Source: Ureibacillus chungkukjangi (GTDB taxonomy: Bacteria > Bacillota > Bacilli > Bacillales_A > Planococcaceae). From it: a DNA stretch of 64,000 nucleotides. A program made the translations under genes and the position numbers. Positions 9,496 to 18,651 of this stretch are shown in pieces. The notes under the pieces are model-generated. The model did no database searches, was not told where the DNA came from, and was given only the letters and a program-made list of their open reading frames with translations. Within the stretch, counting starts at the first letter, position 1. Every line of letters begins with the position of its first letter. The stretch covers positions 124,001 to 188,000 of the forward strand of contig NZ_QJTJ01000004.1 in NCBI RefSeq assembly GCF_003217295.1, in the 5' to 3' direction.

Positions 9496-9855
9496 TAATA
9501 AAAGGTTATTTGGATATTGATTTTGTTGGGGGAATTAGAGCGACCTGTGAAATATTGGGTGAGAGAGCTTTTGTGCTTGGTAGATAAGATAGCATTTTTT
9601 GTGTTTGATAGATAAGAGGAGAATTTACCGCTAATTAGCGAGAGAGCCTTTTAAAACCCAAAATAAGAGGAAAAATTCCGGTTATCTGCTTAAAATCAGC
9701 CGAAATTCAATGATTTACCCACAATAAGAGGAAAATCTTCCCTTATTTTCAAGGGAATAGCTAAAATCATCAAAATAAGAGGAATTTCTCCGTTTATTGC
9801 TGTTCTCTAACATACCGAGAATAATCAAAATTCAATCAAAATAAAGCCGAATAGA
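9496..9855. repeat. Intergenic region with ATAAGAGG palindromic repeats
   Basis: About 360 bases without a gene. The motif ATAAGAGG occurs at 9612, 9663, 9724 and 9775, spaced 51, 61 and 51 bp. Three copies continue into GGAA and then TTCC or CTCC with a following TTA, so each unit is a weak palindrome (for example AATAAGAGGAAAATCTTCCC at 9723). The same palindrome type fills 51294-51890. No start codon with a ribosome site was seen. Function unknown. Confidence 0.7.
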
Positions 9856-9903
9856 TAGAAAGAATCCCCACTAAAGAGCATTTGCTTCCTTAGTGGGGAT
9901 TCT
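9856..9903 (-). terminator. Bidirectional terminator hairpin
   Basis: A long stem (AGAATCCCCACTAA and complement, extendable with flanking AGAAAG/CTTTCT) lies just 3' of the minus-strand protease gene. The T run is better on the plus strand, so it may also stop read-through from the TetR side. Confidence 0.75.
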
Positions 9904-9905
9904 TT

Positions 9906-11273
9906 CTATTTTTGTACGGCTACCTTTAAGTAATAGCCCTTAATCATGGGCTTGCCGTTTTTGTCTTTAATAGTTGGCTTGATGATGACCATATATTCGC
10001 GACCTTTTTGGAGTGGTGACGTTGGCTTAATTATTAATTGTTTGCCTGACACCTCAGTGGAGGCTGCAATAGCAGTACCGCCAAGCTGTACGATCTCTAC
10101 GTCCTTCGAGTCTAGCTGACTAGCAATCTCTTTATTGAAATTTATCGTAAAGGTTTTTGTTGTAGGGACATTGCTTAAGCTTGGTAATTGTTTATACGTA
10201 TCCAGATTTTCTGTAATTTGATCGTAATGAGCAGTATATAAAGGATTGGTAGCCGTTACGATGTTTGGTTTAATCCCGGTATCCTTTACAACGGTGCCCT
10301 TTGGACCAAAGAATTCCGCAATTGTTAGCTTTAGGACGCTGCCATCTGGGAAGTAGTAGAAGGATTGCATTGTTCCTTTTCCAAAGGTTTGCTCCCCGTA
10401 AAGAATTGCAGCATGCTGGTCTAATAATGCAGCGGCAGTCATTTCAGATGCGCTGGCACTATAACGATTCACCAAAAGGCGTGTTTTAGCAGGAAATAAA
10501 ATTCCTTGCTGTTTTGCATTCACAAGTACGTTTGAAGTAGAGGACTGCATTTTATAAGCATACAGAGCACCAGGGAACATACCGATCAGTCTTTCGGCAG
10601 TCAATACATAGCCCCCGCCGTTATTTTGCAGGTCGACAATGAAAGAGGTCGCACCTTGATTTAACAGCTTGGTATAAGCATTCGCCACTAGCTGTGCTCC
10701 GTCCTCTGAGAAAGAATTTAAAGAAATATATCCAACATTTTCATAAAGAAGCTTCGTATTTACATTTGGAAGAGTTGAAGAACATAATTGAACAGTCTGT
10801 GTAACTGTTGCCCCATTACTCTTTAGGATTTTCAATTCGACCATCGTATTTTCTTCATTTAAAAATAAAGCCTGTACCTCTTCAACACTCATGGCAGTAG
10901 TGGAAAGGCCATTTACTTCTGTGATAATATCGCCAACCTGGAAGTTAGATTTAGTTGAGCTATTTGCATTCACTAGCTCGGTCACTAAAATACCTTTTTC
11001 GTGCTTTTGTATCACAATTCCGAGCCCCGAAGATGAGTTGTTGATGGTATTCATATACGAATCATATTCATCCTTTGAAAAATAGTCGGAATAAGGGTCT
11101 AGCATATTAATAGCCTCTTCGATCGTTTTTGCAGATTCAAGATTGCCGTTAATATTGCCTACGTAATCATTACGTATAATCGTTTTAACCTCATCAAGAG
11201 TAGCTGCAAATGTCTGGAGCGGAAGAAGCAATAGGAGCATTATGCTTAAAAGCAACGATAGATATTTTTTCAT
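9906..11273 (-). CDS. S41-family C-terminal processing (CtpA-like) serine protease, secreted
   Basis: A 455-residue exported protease. Residues 1-24 form a signal peptide ending FAA. A short helical part (about 25-70) precedes a PDZ domain (about 75-165; GLGIVIQKHEKGILV and VGDIITEVNG) and the S41 catalytic domain (about 165-345), where the Ser lies in RYSASASEM and the Lys in EQTFGKGTMQSF, the usual Ser-Lys dyad. The C-terminal 90 residues (TKTFTINFNKEI to the end) look like an SbsA-type Ig-like domain, an unusual addition for CtpA. S41 proteases cleave exported proteins at their C-termini. It is a single gene with its own hairpin terminator. Confidence 0.87.
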   Translation of the reverse strand: MKKYLSLLLSIMLLLLLPLQTFAATLDEVKTIIRNDYVGNINGNLESAKTIEEAINMLDPYSDYFSKDEYDSYMNTINNSSSGLGIVIQKHEKGILVTELVNANSSTKSNFQVGDIITEVNGLSTTAMSVEEVQALFLNEENTMVELKILKSNGATVTQTVQLCSSTLPNVNTKLLYENVGYISLNSFSEDGAQLVANAYTKLLNQGATSFIVDLQNNGGGYVLTAERLIGMFPGALYAYKMQSSTSNVLVNAKQQGILFPAKTRLLVNRYSASASEMTAAALLDQHAAILYGEQTFGKGTMQSFYYFPDGSVLKLTIAEFFGPKGTVVKDTGIKPNIVTATNPLYTAHYDQITENLDTYKQLPSLSNVPTTKTFTINFNKEIASQLDSKDVEIVQLGGTAIAASTEVSGKQLIIKPTSPLQKGREYMVIIKPTIKDKNGKPMIKGYYLKVAVQK

Positions 11274-11367
11274 AGGTATAACTCCCTTAATTCTTTTGAT
11301 AATTTAATTATAGCTAATTACTACGAATTTACTAGATAGTAATTTTTAGAAAATAAAGCTATAAAAA

Positions 11368-11403
11368 ATGCCTCTTTTACATAATGATTCGTAAAAGAGG
11401 CAT
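11368..11403 (-). terminator. Rho-independent terminator of brnQ
   Basis: A 13-bp stem (ATGCCTCTTTTAC and complement) around a 10-nt loop, followed on the minus strand by a T-rich tract, directly 3' of brnQ. Confidence 0.88.
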
Positions 11404-11408
11404 GGTCC

Positions 11409-12707
11409 TTATTTCGTAAATAAATGAATGATCCAGCCAATCACTAGTCCAACAATAGCCGGTACCAGCCAACCGATACTTTGATCATAAAGTGGTAATA
11501 GAGTTAAGATATTTTCATACCAGCCGATAGAATAGCCCGCCGTTTTAATACCATCGTATAAGCTTACAAGTGCTGTTGCAAATAAAGCTAAGCTATATAC
11601 AATTGGTGCGCGGTTGAACATCTGATCGAACAATACTAAGAACATTAAAACAATCGCAATTGGATAAATGAACATCAATACCGGTAACGTAATTGAAATT
11701 AGCTTTGATAAGCCAAAGTTTGAAATAACGAAACTAAAAATTGTAAAGATAACAGCTAACGTTTTATAAGAAAGCTTAGGGAACAGCTTATTAAAGAATG
11801 TAGCGTTCGCTGAAACTAATCCTACAGCTGTTGTGATACAAGCTAATATTATAACTACTGACAAAATGATATTTCCGAAGCTGCCATAAAGAGCTTTAGC
11901 AGATTGAGCGATAATACTACCGCCATCTCCAAGGTAACCAATAGAATCAACACTCGTTGCGCCAATATATTCTAGAGAAATATAAACAAAGGCAAGTCCA
12001 ACTGCAGCAACAATCCCTGCAAAAATAGTTGTTTTAACCTGTTTCGCGCGATCTGTAATTCCTTTTGCTTGTAAAGCTTGTACAATTACTATCCCGAACA
12101 CAAGAGAGGCAAGTACATCCATTGTTAAATAGCCTTGGATAAAGCTTTCAGAAAATGCGTTTGTAGCATACACACCATGTGGTTCACCAAATTCGCCCAT
12201 TGGTGTAATAAATGCTTTAACAGCAAGTAAAGCAATGACGAACAATAAAGCGGGTGTTAACACTTTCCCAATTCGGTCTACCATTTTAGAAGGATTCAAT
12301 GATAGATACAGAACAATCGCAAAGAAAATAATCGTTGTAATCAGTAAACCACTTGCTTTTGCTGATTCCGATAGAAACGGAGCAATCCCGATTTCATATG
12401 TTACGGCCCCAGTACGTGGAATGGCAAATAATGGTCCGATAGATAAATAAACGACACCTGTAAATAGAATACTAAATAATGGATGAATTCGATTCGCAAC
12501 CACCTGCAAATCTCCACCATTTTTTGCTACAGCAATAATCCCAATCAACGGTAATCCGACACCTGTAATAAGGAATCCGATAATCGATGGAAGAAATTCT
12601 GTTCCGGCATTTTGTCCCAGTTCCGGCGGGAAAATAATATTACCTGCACCAAGGAATAATGCAAAAAGCATAAACCCAACAGCAAGATTCTCTTTAATAA
12701 ATTTCAT
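11409..12707 (-). CDS. brnQ: Branched-chain amino acid transporter BrnQ
   Basis: A 432-residue integral membrane protein with about 12 hydrophobic segments. The N-terminus (ALFLGAGNIIFPPELGQNAG) is the signature of the LIVCS/BrnQ family, which imports leucine, isoleucine and valine with sodium. I chose the ATG at 12707 rather than 12737: an AAAGGG ribosome site lies about 9 bases before it and the protein then begins MKFIKENLAVGFM, as in relatives. Single gene, no operon partner. A partial AATTTTTCTAAAATT about 145 bases upstream recalls a CodY box but matches poorly. Confidence 0.93.
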   Translation of the reverse strand: MKFIKENLAVGFMLFALFLGAGNIIFPPELGQNAGTEFLPSIIGFLITGVGLPLIGIIAVAKNGGDLQVVANRIHPLFSILFTGVVYLSIGPLFAIPRTGAVTYEIGIAPFLSESAKASGLLITTIIFFAIVLYLSLNPSKMVDRIGKVLTPALLFVIALLAVKAFITPMGEFGEPHGVYATNAFSESFIQGYLTMDVLASLVFGIVIVQALQAKGITDRAKQVKTTIFAGIVAAVGLAFVYISLEYIGATSVDSIGYLGDGGSIIAQSAKALYGSFGNIILSVVIILACITTAVGLVSANATFFNKLFPKLSYKTLAVIFTIFSFVISNFGLSKLISITLPVLMFIYPIAIVLMFLVLFDQMFNRAPIVYSLALFATALVSLYDGIKTAGYSIGWYENILTLLPLYDQSIGWLVPAIVGLVIGWIIHLFTK

Positions 12708-12941
12708 AAACCAAAACCCTTTCTGATTGAAAAGCAAAAACTTTCAAAAAATTTATCGCAAAATTCGACATCACAAGTTTAATTATAGCACACACTTTAG
12801 CCGAATAAAATAGCATTTTCATAATCTTAATATTTATTTATTTAAATATTGAAATTTTTCTAAAATTTTTAGATTTTTATCTGTAACGAGGTAGGTTGCA
12901 GTTAATAGATAGAATTGTTTTATAGGGAAAGCGAGATGAAA

Positions 12942-13430
12942 CTGTCAGCGTCCGTAAAGGCTAGAGGTGGCCGTTCTGGGGGAGAGAGAAAGGTTGTCAG
13001 TGCTCCTAAATGCTAGAAATGGCAGTTATGGGGAAAAGAGAAGGGTTGTCAGTGCTCGTAAAAGCTAGAAATGGTAATTATGGGGAAGAGAGAAGAGTTG
13101 TCAGTGCCCCTAAATGCTAGAAATGGCTTTTATGGAGAAAAGAGAAGAGTTGTCAGTGCCCCTAAATGCTAGAAATGGCCGTTATGGGGAAGAGAGAAGG
13201 GTTGTCAGTGCCCCTAAATGCTAGCAGTGGCAGTTATGGGGAAAAGAGAAGAGTTGTCAGTGCTCCTAAATGCTGGAAATGGCAGTTATGGGGAACAGAG
13301 AAGGGTTATCAAAGCCCGTAAAAGCTAGCAGTGGCAGTTATGGGGAAGAGAGAAGGGTTGTCAGTGCCCCAAAAAGCTAGAAATGGAGATTATGGAGAAG
13401 AGAGAACAGTCACTGCCCTTAAAAACTTCT
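12942..13430. repeat. 52-bp tandem repeat array, about nine units
   Basis: Units begin at 12942, 12994, 13046, 13098, 13150, 13202, 13254, 13306 and 13358, each exactly 52 bp apart, with a degenerate tenth at 13410. The shared core reads TTGTCAGTGCCCCTAAATGC, then TAGAAATGGC, TTATGGGGAA and AGAGAAG. The period is not a multiple of three and no reading frame runs through the array. It is one long direct-repeat block without unique spacers, so it is not CRISPR. It occupies the spacer between brnQ and the divergent LysM gene (12708-13627); the flanks 12708-12941 and 13431-13627 hold nothing else I recognise apart from promoter-like AT-rich DNA. Confidence 0.92.
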
Positions 13431-13627
13431 ATCACCCAGACTCCGAGAGATATCACTAGTAAACAACTAAAATTGAAGTGCCAAATAGAAATTGATCGCT
13501 ACTCATACTACATATATCCATAGACTTGCCCCAAACCGAGTTTTTTTGTAAAACCCAATAGAAAATTGTCATAAAAATAGTTATGATGGAAATAGAGAGA
13601 GAATTTACTAGAAAGGATGGGGCGAGA

Positions 13628-14839
13628 ATGTTACAGAAAAAGAAATTGTTATTCCTAAGTACTGCTTTAATTGCGACAGCGGCTATTAGTGCACCGATGG
13701 CAGAAGCATCTAGTTACACTGTAAGTAAGGGTGACAACTTAACGAAAATTGCTACAGCTAACAAGACGACAGTGGCACAACTGAAGCAATGGAATAATTT
13801 GAAGAATGATAATATTTATGTTGGACAAAAGCTTATTGTTACGAATGCGAAGCAAACGACAACAAGCTCACAACCAGCAGCATCCAATCAAAAGCCCGAA
13901 ACGAGTACCCAGCAAACTACAAAACCGGCCGCAGCTAGTAGTGTGGGCACTTATAAAGTAGTTAAAGGTGATACTCTATCAAAAATTGCTACTGCTTTAA
14001 AAGTAACAGTTGCCGATATTAAGAAGTGGAACGGGCTAAAGAGCGATGCGATTTATGTAGGGCAGCAGCTTAAGGTTGGTGAAGTGAAAACTACCACAAC
14101 GCCAACGCCATCAAAGCCAACAACTCCTGCACCAACACCAAACAAGGATTTACCAGCAAGCACTCCGGTAACGGCGCCTAATCAAAATACAAATGTACTA
14201 AACTATGAGGTAGTGAAGGGCGATTCCTTATCAAAAATTGCTTCTAAATTTAGTGTAACTGTCGCAGATTTAAAAAAGGTGAACCAATTAAATTCTGATT
14301 TGATTTACATTGGACAAGTGTTGAAGCTAAATGTTTCTTCTACAACTGAAGGGGAGCCGGAAGCAGTCTTAAATCCAAAGGAAGTCATCCAATCGGATTT
14401 AGCGATTGACGCTAAATTAGCAAAAGAGATTGCGATTAAAAATAACGTGTCTGCGAATGGACAAGCAGTTTATGCGAATGTGCTAAAAATTGCTCAATCT
14501 TTAACTGGTACGCCGTATGTATTTGCTGGAAATACTCCTGCTGGGTTTGATTGCAGTGGGTTTGTGAAGTATGTCTTTGCAAATGCAGGAGTGGATATTG
14601 CTAGAAAGAGCAGTAATGATTATTTCATGAATGATACGACTAAGGTTGAAAACCCGATTCCAGGGGATATCATCTTCTTTAAAAATACGTATATCGAGGG
14701 AATTTCTCACATGGGTATTTACATAGGGAACGGTGAATTTATTCACGCGGGTAGCAGTGGGGTGCAAGTCACTAAGCTATCTTACGAATATTGGGCGTCC
14801 AAATTTGTCGCATTCAAGCGATTTAATCAGGTAAAATAA
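13628..14839 (+). CDS. LysM x3 - NlpC/P60 cell-wall endopeptidase
   Basis: A 403-residue exported hydrolase. A signal peptide (1-27, ending AEA) is followed by three LysM peptidoglycan-binding repeats, each with (S/T)xxKGD and KIA (about 28-72, 108-152 and 195-240), separated by Thr/Pro/Ser-rich linkers. The C-terminal NlpC/P60 domain (about 285-403) has the catalytic Cys in [12 protein letters not shown] and the His in ISHMGIYIG. By analogy with LytF/CwlS it would cut the D-Glu-DAP bond in stem peptides during cell separation. I chose ATG 13628 (AAAGGATGGGG upstream) over an ATG 45 bases earlier, because it gives a normal signal peptide. Confidence 0.9.
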   Translation: MLQKKKLLFLSTALIATAAISAPMAEASSYTVSKGDNLTKIATANKTTVAQLKQWNNLKNDNIYVGQKLIVTNAKQTTTSSQPAASNQKPETSTQQTTKPAAASSVGTYKVVKGDTLSKIATALKVTVADIKKWNGLKSDAIYVGQQLKVGEVKTTTTPTPSKPTTPAPTPNKDLPASTPVTAPNQNTNVLNYEVVKGDSLSKIASKFSVTVADLKKVNQLNSDLIYIGQVLKLNVSSTTEGEPEAVLNPKEVIQSDLAIDAKLAKEIAIKNNVSANGQAVYANVLKIAQSLTGTPYVFAGNTPAGFDCSGFVKYVFANAGVDIARKSSNDYFMNDTTKVENPIPGDIIFFKNTYIEGISHMGIYIGNGEFIHAGSSGVQVTKLSYEYWASKFVAFKRFNQVK

Positions 14840-14861
14840 GCTCGGGATTATTAATATAGAG

Positions 14862-14907
14862 ACGCAAGAATGTTGAGAGTTATTCGCTAGCATTCTTGCG
14901 TTTTTTT
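14862..14907 (+). terminator. Rho-independent terminator
   Basis: An 11-bp perfect stem (ACGCAAGAATG and complement) with an 18-nt loop and seven T residues. Confidence 0.9.
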
Positions 14908-14912
14908 ATTGT

Positions 14913-15006
14913 TGGCGGATATATGTGATAAAGTGGCGGATATTTTATAAATTTTGGCGGATATATCACTAAAACCGGCGGATAAACCACCTGAACTGGC
15001 GGATAT
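14913..15006. repeat. 21-bp period repeat (TGGCGGATAT units)
   Basis: The core TGGCGGATAT (one copy CGGCGGATA) starts at 14913, 14934, 14955, 14976 and 14997, exactly 21 bp apart; the other ~11 bases of each unit vary. It fills the gap between two facing terminators, so it is unlikely to be transcribed far. A second array with the same period but a different core lies at 26202-26409. Confidence 0.88.
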
Positions 15007-15033
15007 TCGCATCCCGGCACCCCCCACACCTTC

Positions 15034-15080
15034 AAAAAAATGACCTAAAAGAATTGTCTTTTAACAATTCCTTTAAGTCA
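15034..15080 (-). terminator. Terminator of the secA2-slaP operon
   Basis: A 16-bp nearly perfect stem (TGACCTAAAAGAATTG with its partner at 15065-15080); plus-strand A7 before it gives a T tract on the minus strand. Confidence 0.88.
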
Positions 15081-15093
15081 CTTTCAATACTCT

Positions 15094-15996
15094 TTATTTA
15101 TTTTGCGTTACTCTTGCACTCCAGCGGGACATGTCGAATTCACCCTCTGAAACTAGTTCTTCAGGGAAGATGAATGTCCATGGTTTTGTTGAGTTTGGTT
15201 GAACTGATATCACTGGGTCTAGTCTAAATGCACCCTTGGCAACAAGCTTTCCTTCAGCATCGACAATTTCTAATGGAAGCTGTTCGATATTGATGGCCTT
15301 GTTATTGCCATTTCTTATAAAGATAGAGGCTACTAAGCTTTTATCGTCCTGGATTTTAGCTTGTAGGCCAGTGAAATTCACTTCGTTCTTACCTAGCTTC
15401 GGTAATTTTTCTACGATTTTCACTAATGCTTCCTGCTGATCCTGTGGAAGCTGTGTTTTCCAAGTTTCGTCTAAATCCAGCTGATGCCCTCGTAGTGATA
15501 CAAGGTTGAATGCGATTTTCCAGCCATCCTCTGGTACTTCCTCAGCTGACACCGTGCTTTTCTCAAATGTAAATACCCAAGGACGGGCACTTTTACCAGG
15601 AAGGGCACCTAGTTCAGCAAAGTTAAAGCTTTTAGCACCGATTTGTTGGTCGTTTTTATCTAATAAAAGTAATTCAATTTCACCTAGCTGAATCGCCTGT
15701 TCTAATGAAGAGCGTACAAAGGCTTTTACATTCCAAGCCTTTGTGTTTGGATCTACTTCAATATTAATGGCAGCTAGCGATAATTGGTTTGGCTTTAAAG
15801 GCTGCAATTCATTTGCTAAGAAATTGAAAATATAGCGTTGCTCCTGTGGCACATGCCAGTCCGGATGAAATGAAAGCTTTGTTTCCACATTATTTGCATT
15901 TGCACCTTGTTTTCCACTTTGACCTACGTCCTTAGAATCGATGGCACTGTCTGCTCCGACCTTGTCTGTCTTTTTAAAAAATGAAAATAAACCCAA
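15094..15996 (-). CDS. slaP: Accessory Sec system S-layer assembly protein SlaP
   Basis: A 300-residue soluble protein without a signal peptide. It has an N-terminal FFKKTDK tail and linker (1-40), then two copies of the same domain: about 42-155 (LSFHPDWHVPQEQ ... RPWVFTFEKS) and about 178-290 (LDLDETWKTQLPQDQQ ... KPWTFIFPEE). This duplicated architecture next to secA2 is the hallmark of SlaP, which works with SecA2 in exporting S-layer proteins in Bacillus anthracis. Its start lies 2 bases after the secA2 stop, with GGAGG overlapping the end of secA2, so the two are translationally coupled. Confidence 0.88.
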   Translation of the reverse strand: MGLFSFFKKTDKVGADSAIDSKDVGQSGKQGANANNVETKLSFHPDWHVPQEQRYIFNFLANELQPLKPNQLSLAAINIEVDPNTKAWNVKAFVRSSLEQAIQLGEIELLLLDKNDQQIGAKSFNFAELGALPGKSARPWVFTFEKSTVSAEEVPEDGWKIAFNLVSLRGHQLDLDETWKTQLPQDQQEALVKIVEKLPKLGKNEVNFTGLQAKIQDDKSLVASIFIRNGNNKAINIEQLPLEIVDAEGKLVAKGAFRLDPVISVQPNSTKPWTFIFPEELVSEGEFDMSRWSARVTQNK

Positions 15997-15998
15997 TG

Positions 15999-18359
15999 TT
16001 ATTCCTCCTCTGTATTACTTAGCGACTTCATAAATGCGACGATTTCTTCAACGATGGAACGACGAAGCTCTTGATAATTTTTACCGAATAGCTCCAATCC
16101 TTCTCTTTGATAAATACGCATCGGGTCTTCTTGTTGGTATTGACGTAAACCGATACCTTCTTTTAAATGACTCATTTGCTCTAGATGACGAACCCACATA
16201 GAGTCGATGAACGCTAGCATGACACGAGGAATGATCTGCATCACCTGCTCGTTTTGCTCAAAGCCTTCAATCGTTTGCAGTAATTCATCCACTGATGGCT
16301 GAATCGACTGTAAAATATTCTTCACCTTTGTTTCTTCACGGTCAATACGAACTGGCGTCAAGAACAGTGAATTTACAGTAGACTCCATTTTGTCGAAATC
16401 CCAATCAATTGGACTCAGCTCTTCTGGAGCATTATCGCGCACAGCAAAATCGACTGTTTCATTTAACATCGTTTTTAGCTGGCCGATTAAATCCTCTTGC
16501 TTTAATACATTGTCGCGTAAGTTATAAATGACACGGCGTTGATCATTAATAACATCATCTAGCTTTAGGTTATATTCACGCATGGAGAAATGAGAGCCTT
16601 CAACGATGCGCTGTGTTCGGTCAACTAGTTCTAAAACCTCTTTATTTTGAACACGGCCTGTATCATCAGCTACTAATTTCTTCTGGAACTTTTCAACATC
16701 CTCTTTTGCATAGCGTCGGAACATATCGTCCTCCAGCGAAACGATGAACTGACTTTCACCTGGGTCACCCTGACGCCCTGAACGGCCTCGCAATTGGTTG
16801 TCGACACGACGACTTTCATGCTTTTCAGTACCGATTACATAAAGACCACCTAGCTCTGCAACGCCTTCACCAAGAACGATGTCCGTTCCACGTCCAGCCA
16901 TGTTTGTTGCAACTGTAATACGCCCCTTTTGACCAGCTTGTGAAATTAACTCCACTTCCTGCTCTACAGTTTTTGCATTAAGCAGCTGATATTGTAGACC
17001 TAATTGATCCAAATAGCTTGCAACCTTTTCAGACTGAAGAATCGAAGTCGTCCCAATTAGAATTGGCTGTCCTTTTTCATGTCTTGCTAATGCTTCCTGT
17101 GCGACACGGTCATATTTTTGATCTGCTTTTTCGTACACAATGTCGGGCTGGTCAATACGGATGCGAGGTCGGTTTGTTGGAACCTGTATAACACTCATTC
17201 CGTAAACCTCTCTAAATTCCTGTTCCTGTGTTTTCCCAGTACCCGTCATACCTGCTAATTTGGGATACATACGGAAGTAGTTTTGAATCGTAATTTGAGC
17301 CTGGGATTTGTTCTCTTCGGTAATTGTTACGTCTTCTTTCGCCTCGATCGCTTGGTGTAAGCCGTCTGACAGTGAACGACCCTCCATAATACGACCAGTA
17401 AACATATCGACTAACTGAATCTTGTCATCCTTAACTATGTAATCCACATCACGCTCGAACATTACATGGGCTCTAACTGCTTGAATGACATAGTGGTATA
17501 GCGTTTGGTGATCTAAATCATATAAATTATCAACACCAAATGCAGCTTCTACTTTTTCAATCCCACGATCTGTAAGAGAAGTTGCTTTTGTTTCATCATC
17601 GAAATCGTAGTCTTCATCTTTTTTGAAGCGTTTTGCCAGTACGGAGGCAATGCGGTGTAATTCCTCGTTTGCACTCATTTTGCCTGCAATAATCAACGGC
17701 GTTTTGGCTTCATCGATTAAAACTGAGTCGACTTCATCGATAATAGCGAAGTGATATGGACGCTGTACTTTATCGGCAATTGTGTGCGCCATATTGTCAC
17801 GTAAGTAATCAAATCCGAATTCTGTCCCAACACCATATGTAATATCAGCATTATAGGCTTCTTTTTTGTGATGCGGCTCCATCATCGGTACATTTAAGCC
17901 GACCGTTAAGCCCAGGAATTGATGAATTTGACCAATTAGCTCAAAGTCGCGCTTTGCTAAATAATCATTCACTGTAATAACGTGTACGCCTTTACCTTCA
18001 AGTGCACGCACATAAGAGGGCAGGGAAGCAACTAAAGTTTTCCCTTCACCTGTTGGCATTTCTGAAATATTCCCTTCAGTTAATACAAGCCCACCGATTA
18101 ACTGCACATCAAAGTGACGCATATTCAGTACGCGCTTTGAAGCTTCACGAACTACTGCAAATGCATCCGGGATAATTGTAGAAATATTTTCGCCTTTTTG
18201 TAACCTTTCCTTAAATTGAAACGTCATACTTTTTAGTTCATCATCTGTCATTGATGAATAAGTAGCTTCAAGCTGGTTAATTTGATCGACGGTTTTATAG
18301 TATTTTTTTAATTCTCGAGAACTTGTTTTTTCCTTGTTTCGATTAAAAATTGAGAACAT
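15999..18359 (-). CDS. secA2: Accessory Sec translocase ATPase SecA2
   Basis: A 786-residue SecA-family ATPase, shorter than housekeeping SecA (about 840) and lacking its C-terminal Cys-rich zinc tail. Visible motifs are EMPTGEGKTLVASLP (Walker A, about residue 100), AIIDEVDSVLIDEAKTPLI (DEAD box, about 205), MTGTGKTQEQEF, GRGTDIVLG (about 490) and QLRGRSGRQGDPG. The missing tail and the slaP partner identify the accessory SecA2, which exports a subset of proteins such as SLH/S-layer proteins; two such substrates are encoded at the start of the window. A good AAAGGAG ribosome site precedes the ATG. Confidence 0.92.
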   Translation of the reverse strand: MFSIFNRNKEKTSSRELKKYYKTVDQINQLEATYSSMTDDELKSMTFQFKERLQKGENISTIIPDAFAVVREASKRVLNMRHFDVQLIGGLVLTEGNISEMPTGEGKTLVASLPSYVRALEGKGVHVITVNDYLAKRDFELIGQIHQFLGLTVGLNVPMMEPHHKKEAYNADITYGVGTEFGFDYLRDNMAHTIADKVQRPYHFAIIDEVDSVLIDEAKTPLIIAGKMSANEELHRIASVLAKRFKKDEDYDFDDETKATSLTDRGIEKVEAAFGVDNLYDLDHQTLYHYVIQAVRAHVMFERDVDYIVKDDKIQLVDMFTGRIMEGRSLSDGLHQAIEAKEDVTITEENKSQAQITIQNYFRMYPKLAGMTGTGKTQEQEFREVYGMSVIQVPTNRPRIRIDQPDIVYEKADQKYDRVAQEALARHEKGQPILIGTTSILQSEKVASYLDQLGLQYQLLNAKTVEQEVELISQAGQKGRITVATNMAGRGTDIVLGEGVAELGGLYVIGTEKHESRRVDNQLRGRSGRQGDPGESQFIVSLEDDMFRRYAKEDVEKFQKKLVADDTGRVQNKEVLELVDRTQRIVEGSHFSMREYNLKLDDVINDQRRVIYNLRDNVLKQEDLIGQLKTMLNETVDFAVRDNAPEELSPIDWDFDKMESTVNSLFLTPVRIDREETKVKNILQSIQPSVDELLQTIEGFEQNEQVMQIIPRVMLAFIDSMWVRHLEQMSHLKEGIGLRQYQQEDPMRIYQREGLELFGKNYQELRRSIVEEIVAFMKSLSNTEEE

Positions 18360-18595
18360 TTTTTTACGCTCCTTTAAAAATCGGCTACATATATAGTAGA
18401 CACTTAGTTATTCTATCAAACTTTACAAGGTATGACCACTTACGATAAGGAGAAACTAATGTAAATAGGCTGTAACTATTATTCCCATCTTTCTTAAGTT
18501 TGCTACTTTTATTCATCGATTTACAAATTTAATGATTTTGTAGTATTTGTTCTTTTTTTGTAAACGATAAAGGCTATATTTTTAAATAGCGTTCA

Positions 18596-18604
18596 TGCTA
18601 TAAT
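18596..18604 (+). promoter_or_regulatory. Extended -10 promoter of tagO
   Basis: TGCTATAAT gives a TGn-TATAAT extended -10 about 48 bases before the tagO start; no good -35 is visible, as is common for extended -10 promoters. The rest of the secA2-tagO divergent spacer (18360-18651) has no other recognised feature. Confidence 0.6.
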
Positions 18605-18651
18605 GAATGAGATTTTATCGTGTATATTATATTTTTTTGAGGAGGAGAGAC

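Noticed and set aside
12852-12868. CodY box upstream of brnQ
   Set aside because: AATTTTTCTAAAATT matches the consensus at about 12 of 15 positions, but the mismatches fall in the central bases and the region is so AT-rich that chance matches are expected.
12942-13430. CRISPR array
   Set aside because: Units are contiguous 52-bp direct repeats without unique spacers, and no cas gene is present in the window. The same applies to the 21-bp arrays.
13540-13600. WalR-type box before the LysM-NlpC/P60 gene
   Set aside because: One TGTAAA half-site exists but the second half at N5 spacing (ATAGAA) does not match.
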